Shown piece after piece: positions 5,593 to 9,173 of a DNA stretch of 9,173 bases. Position 1 is the first letter of the stretch. The number at the start of each line of letters is the position of its first letter. A program made the translations under genes and the position numbers. The notes under the pieces were generated by a model that was not told the origin of the DNA, did not search any database, and saw only the letters and a program-made list of their open reading frames with translations. This DNA comes from Actinomycetes bacterium. GTDB taxonomy: Bacteria; Actinomycetota; Acidimicrobiia; Acidimicrobiales; RAAP-2. The stretch is taken from contig JAJYYT010000064.1 in NCBI GenBank assembly GCA_021800645.1, positions 1 to 9,173 on the forward strand, given 5' to 3'.

Positions 5593-8500
5593 CTATCGAG
5601 TCGCGACGACGGCGTAGTCCAAGCAGGTGAGCAGGTCCTCGGCCAGCTCGCCGGATCCCTGGGGGAAGAGCACCGTTGCCTCCTTGAACCGCGCATGACG
5701 GCACAGGAGCACCGCGACCTCCGGGAAGACCTGGTGCCGGTGGGTGAGGTCGATCCAGAAGTTCTTGCGGGCGAAGGCGCAGTGAGGGTTCACCGTTTCG
5801 GCGACGAGGACGCCCCCCTCCCGAAGCGCTCTACGAGCCTGGACGAAGAACGCCTCGACGTCAGGCCCTCGGAGGTGCTCGACGACTTGGGCCGAGAACA
5901 CGGCGCCGAGGGAGCCTTCTGGGAGCTTGGCCAAGTGGGCGAGCGCGTCGTCGCACTCGACGTCGAGTCCCTTGGCCTTGGCCCGCTCGGCCATCGACGC
6001 GTCGGCGTCCACACCATAGGCGTCGACGCCCGATTCCCTCAGCAGCTCGAGCATCTCGCCACGTCCGCAGCCGAAGTCGAAGACCGGCGCGCGCGCCTCG
6101 AGCAGCGGGAGGTAGACGCGCTGGAGGCGCCGGATCGTCGCCTCGGGTGCCCGGAAGACGTCCTCGAAGTCCGCGTACCCCTCCTCGAGGTCGTGAGCGT
6201 CTCTGAACCCGATGACCGGCCGACCGGCTCGTCCTTGGACGACGAGCTGTGGCGGAAGGGCGACCGTGCCGTCTCTCAGGACCGAGGCCTCGACCTTGAG
6301 CGTCGCGAGCTCGCTTCTCAGGTCGGCGAGGACGTCGTTGACCTTCTGGAAGCCGGTCGCGGTGAGCTTGGACAGGGCATCGACACGGTCCTTCGAAGCG
6401 GCATCGTGGCGGCCGTGTCCCTGGGCGAGCGATGCGAGGCGCCCGCGGGCGTAGGCGGCGGCGTGTTGGATGGTGTACCCACCTTCGATACGTCTGCGCC
6501 CTGCGGCGCCCTTGGAGCGGCGCAGGGCGCCCGATTCGACCGCTCGGCGCAACGTCGCCCTCAGGGCCGCCCTGTCCGGCTCGGCGAGCCAGAACCCAGC
6601 GGGCGAGGCAGTGACGTCGGGCAGATGCACGCGCTCGAGCGTCGCGGGGACGAGCCAGCTCGTCTCGTCGTCGCAGTAGTCGAGGCATGCGCCGTAGCCC
6701 GTGACCACGGTGGGGAGCCCGCACGCCATCGCCTCGGCGACAGGCAGCGCGAACCCCTCCCCCCGGTACGGGTGGACGAGCACGTCGCACGCACGGTAGA
6801 GCGCGGCCATCTCTGCTGTGGTGAGCCGCCCTTCGACGATCTCGATCGCAGGGGCGGCGGGATCGGCTGCCGCGGCCCTGGCGCGCTCGTCCATCGAGAT
6901 GTGGCGGTAGGGGCCGTCTGCCCCGAAGAGCTTCAGCACCAGGCAGACGTCGTCGTCGGGGGAGAAGGTCTCGAGGTAGGCGTCGAGGAGAAGGTCGAAC
7001 CCCTTCCTCGCGATCGCCCCGCCCACGAAGAGCAGCCGCACGCCCTTCTCGGTGCCGAGCGCGAGCTTCGGACCGGCGGGCGAGAACGTCGTCGTGTCGA
7101 TGCCGTGGGGGACGACCACGACCTTGTCCGACGGAACGCCGCTTCGCACGTAGCAGTCGCGCACCCAGGTGGTTGGGACCCACACCTCGTCTGCGGCCTC
7201 CACCCCCCGGACCCAGTCCGCGGGCACGCCGCCGAACTCCCAGGGCTGCATGATGACGAGCCGCCCTCGCGCCGGCGCCGCGAAGTTCGGCGGCCAGCCG
7301 TCTCGCACCTCGACTTCGACGGGCGCGCCCGGGCGCGTGGTGTGGTGGGCGAGGATGCGCTGCACCACCGCTCGGTGGTCGTCAGGGTAGGGAGGCGGCT
7401 CGGCGGTCACCGGCTCGACGTCGAAGAGCTCGTCGCGCGCGAGCGCCATGCAGAGGTCGCGGTTCACCTTGGCGAAGCCGCTGTCCGCGTAGAAGTCTCC
7501 GCACCAGCGGACCCTGAGCCGACTGGCGCGGCTGGCCGGCGGGACCGCCGCGGGCTGCCGAAGCCGCGCGTCGGCCACCGCTGCGGCGTTCTCCCACCTC
7601 CATCGCTCGACGACGTCAGCTCGTGCCCGGGAGCCGAGCCGGATCCGGAGGTCGGCGTCGGTCGCCGAGCGCCGCAGGACCTCGGAAAGGTGCTCTGCCG
7701 ACGGTTCCGCCCAGCGCATGCCCCAGAAGTGCTCGACCTCCATGCGCTCGTCGATCTCGACTAGCCCCTCGATGTCGATGAGGAGGCTGTTGTCGTCGGT
7801 CATGAACTCGAGGTTCCCGCTCCAGCGGGTCCCGATGGCCGGGAGGCCGCAGGACATCGCCTCGAGGAGCGGACGACCCCATCCCTCGCCCCTGGAGACG
7901 CCGACGAAGACATCGGCAGCGGCCATCAGCCTGGCCATGTCCCACTGGGAAAGAGGCGTGCTGAGCACCACGATCGGCGCGAGCGCGCTGCGGTCGAGGT
8001 CCAGTCGGCAGAGCTCCTGGGCCAAGAGGGCCTCGGGCGCTTCGGGTCTTCGCCCCGCTGCGACGGGGAGCGGGTCGCAGCGCAGCACGAGAGAGACGGG
8101 GTCATCCGGCCCGAACGCCCCGGCCCACGCCCTGAGGAGCACGTCGACCGCCTTACGGTAGCTCCACGCGAACACGCCGAGGAAGACGGTTCCCCTCGCT
8201 CCGGGCACCCGGAGCGCAGGAAGGTCGGGGCGCCACAGGTCGGTGTCGACCCCACCGGGGACGACGTGGACCGGCACGTCGACGCCAGCCGCGCAGAACG
8301 TCTCGGCGTTGAACGAGGAGGGCACCCACACCTCGTCCATGCAATTCAGCTTCTCCACCCATGTTCGGGGCAGGCCGTCCGTCTCGAACATCGTGCGGGC
8401 GATCGTCCGTGACGCACCGCTGACAGGGCCGACGGCGTAGCCAGGGACGTGGAAGAGCGCGGTCACGGGCGCGACCGGGCTCTTCTCGAGGGCGCGGCGC

Positions 8501-8733
8501 AGCTGCGCTCCCTCAGGGCGCCGGAGCGACGCGACGGCGGACGCCGAGGCATCTCCTACGCTTCGTGCCGCGACGTGCCACCCGAGGGCGGAGAGCCCTC
8601 GGAGAAAGCCCCTGGCCTCCTCGCCGTAGCCGGAGTGGTTCAGGAACGGTGCACACCACAGGATCGAGCCCTCTCGCCTGTTCGCCGAGGAGATCCCCGG
8701 TGCCGTTCCGGGCACAGGCGAGGTGCTGGACAT
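5593..8733 (-). CDS. fused GT4-GT4 glycosyltransferase and SAM-dependent methyltransferase
   Basis: This 1046-residue cytoplasmic protein appears to be a multi-step glycan enzyme. The first GT4 (GT-B fold) domain is about 22-395, with SGYGEEAR at 34-41, PGGVDTDLW at 159-167 and the E-x7-E motif at E283/E291 followed by AMSCGLP. The second is about 405-772 and repeats the same order: DSGFAKVNRD at 417-426, PHGIDTTTF at 542-550, and E659/E667 followed by AMACGLP. A short coiled coil follows (about 798-819, regular 4-3 hydrophobic spacing). Then comes a class I methyltransferase (about 845-1046) with motif I FDFGCGRGEML at 885-895, an acidic residue after the next strand (GVDAD, 907-911), and VVEHLRGPD at 950-958. 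This methyltransferase type is common in O-antigen and surface-polysaccharide clusters. The start ATG 8733 lies three bases after the stop of another GT4 gene. Placement beside flagellar genes suggests flagellin glycosylation with methyl-sugar decoration, but the sugar and target cannot be read from the sequence. Confidence 0.92.
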   Translation of the reverse strand: MSSTSPVPGTAPGISSANRREGSILWCAPFLNHSGYGEEARGFLRGLSALGWHVAARSVGDASASAVASLRRPEGAQLRRALEKSPVAPVTALFHVPGYAVGPVSGASRTIARTMFETDGLPRTWVEKLNCMDEVWVPSSFNAETFCAAGVDVPVHVVPGGVDTDLWRPDLPALRVPGARGTVFLGVFAWSYRKAVDVLLRAWAGAFGPDDPVSLVLRCDPLPVAAGRRPEAPEALLAQELCRLDLDRSALAPIVVLSTPLSQWDMARLMAAADVFVGVSRGEGWGRPLLEAMSCGLPAIGTRWSGNLEFMTDDNSLLIDIEGLVEIDERMEVEHFWGMRWAEPSAEHLSEVLRRSATDADLRIRLGSRARADVVERWRWENAAAVADARLRQPAAVPPASRASRLRVRWCGDFYADSGFAKVNRDLCMALARDELFDVEPVTAEPPPYPDDHRAVVQRILAHHTTRPGAPVEVEVRDGWPPNFAAPARGRLVIMQPWEFGGVPADWVRGVEAADEVWVPTTWVRDCYVRSGVPSDKVVVVPHGIDTTTFSPAGPKLALGTEKGVRLLFVGGAIARKGFDLLLDAYLETFSPDDDVCLVLKLFGADGPYRHISMDERARAAAADPAAPAIEIVEGRLTTAEMAALYRACDVLVHPYRGEGFALPVAEAMACGLPTVVTGYGACLDYCDDETSWLVPATLERVHLPDVTASPAGFWLAEPDRAALRATLRRAVESGALRRSKGAAGRRRIEGGYTIQHAAAYARGRLASLAQGHGRHDAASKDRVDALSKLTATGFQKVNDVLADLRSELATLKVEASVLRDGTVALPPQLVVQGRAGRPVIGFRDAHDLEEGYADFEDVFRAPEATIRRLQRVYLPLLEARAPVFDFGCGRGEMLELLRESGVDAYGVDADASMAERAKAKGLDVECDDALAHLAKLPEGSLGAVFSAQVVEHLRGPDVEAFFVQARRALREGGVLVAETVNPHCAFARKNFWIDLTHRHQVFPEVAVLLCRHARFKEATVLFPQGSGELAEDLLTCLDYAVVATR

Positions 8734-8736
8734 GCC

Positions 8737-9173
8737 TCAGGTATCGGGATGAGCGGGCGCGTGCTTGAGCACCCGCCTGCGGGCGGCTTCCCCTTTCCAT
8801 CTCCGGGCGCCCCTGTTGCCTGCCGCCTCGCGCAGCGCAGCGCCGAGCGCCGAGCGCCGAGGCTCGAGGTGCCACATGCGCCCGGCCGCTGCCAGGACGC
8901 CGGCTTCTCGGGGAGCGACCTCGACCTCGCGCGCCGTTACCACGTAGCCCTCTTCCGGTCCGCACAGCTCGTCGAAGGCGCCGCCGCCGAGGAACACCGG
9001 TGGCACGCCGCAGGCCATCGCCTCGAGCAGGGTCGCCGGGTCACCCTGGGCGCGCTCGGGGCAGACGAACGCGTCGCAGGCCCGGTAGAGCGCCGCTCGC
9101 TCCGACGGAGCGGACCCGGCGTCGACGAGGAGCACCTCGGGGTGGCCGGAGCTCGACGCTGCCTTTTGGACCT
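8737..9173 (-). CDS. GT4-family glycosyltransferase, C-terminal part (gene runs off the window)
   Basis: The minus-strand frame is open to the window edge and ends in TGA at 8737-8739, three bases before the ATG of the GT-GT-methyltransferase gene. About 144 residues are visible and match the second Rossmann domain of GT4 enzymes: VLLVDAG, ERAALYRACDAFVCPE, then LLEAMACGVPPVFLGG and a C-terminal helical tail. At the normally catalytic E-x7-E pair the first Glu is replaced by Gln (codon 9046-9048) while the second is kept (9022-9024). GTG at 9133-9135 is internal to the domain and unlikely to be the true start. The gene probably forms one transcript with the fusion gene downstream, and the two together supply three GT4 modules. 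Donor and acceptor are unknown. Confidence 0.85.
   Translation of the reverse strand, partial: VQKAASSSGHPEVLLVDAGSAPSERAALYRACDAFVCPERAQGDPATLLEAMACGVPPVFLGGGAFDELCGPEEGYVVTAREVEVAPREAGVLAAAGRMWHLEPRRSALGAALREAAGNRGARRWKGEAARRRVLKHAPAHPDT

Noticed and set aside
5465..5704. Longer flhA from a start near 5704
   Set aside because: The extra 80 residues have no membrane or FlhA character and would overlap the end of the methyltransferase gene; GTG at 5464 has a ribosome-binding site and gives the normal length.
5695..7764. Long open frame on the plus strand opposite the glycosyltransferase-methyltransferase gene
   Set aside because: Its composition is dominated by Arg, Gly, Asp and Val with no recognisable motif, and it lies wholly antisense to a gene with clear domains; long antisense frames are expected at this G+C content.

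Overview
This window is part of a flagellar gene cluster from a G+C-rich bacterium (roughly two thirds G+C by eye). GTG starts are frequent and genes are tightly packed or overlapping. The content (flgL-fliW-csrA, flhA-flhF) and the base composition suggest a motile member of the Actinomycetota, perhaps a deep-branching class such as Acidimicrobiia or Thermoleophilia. No rRNA or other phylogenetic marker is present, so this placement is inference. No tRNA, rRNA, IS element or CRISPR array was seen.

Plus strand, positions 1-2064: the tail of a possible upstream gene, then flgL (hook-filament junction protein), fliW (flagellin-binding assembly factor and CsrA antagonist) and a csrA gene. They are coupled by a 4-base overlap, a strong Shine-Dalgarno and a 13-base overlap. 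FlgL builds the junction on which the filament grows. FliW and CsrA form the known partner-switch that ties flagellin translation to flagellin secretion. The csrA product is about three times the usual length. It carries a canonical CsrA N-terminal half and a separate CsrA-like C-terminal domain, which suggests a single-chain tandem CsrA.

Minus strand, positions 9173 down to 2018: the C-terminal part of a GT4 glycosyltransferase; a 1046-residue protein with two GT4 glycosyltransferase domains, a short coiled coil and a SAM methyltransferase; a 128-base gap; flhA (export gate of the flagellar type III apparatus); an flhF-like gene whose nucleotide-binding motifs are eroded; and an 82-residue two-helix membrane protein. 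The gap holds an exact GCCGATAA -10 element of the flagellar sigma factor (FliA/sigma-28), placed to drive flhA-flhF-orf. The two gene groups converge, and csrA and the small membrane gene overlap by 47 bases at their 3' ends, leaving no room for a terminator.

The window therefore combines export (FlhA), placement or number control (FlhF-like), junction assembly (FlgL), post-transcriptional control (FliW-CsrA) and a probable surface-glycan or flagellin-glycosylation module. The least ordinary elements are the tandem CsrA, the FlhF relative without a P-loop, the GT-GT-methyltransferase fusion, and a changed, normally conserved loop in FlhA.
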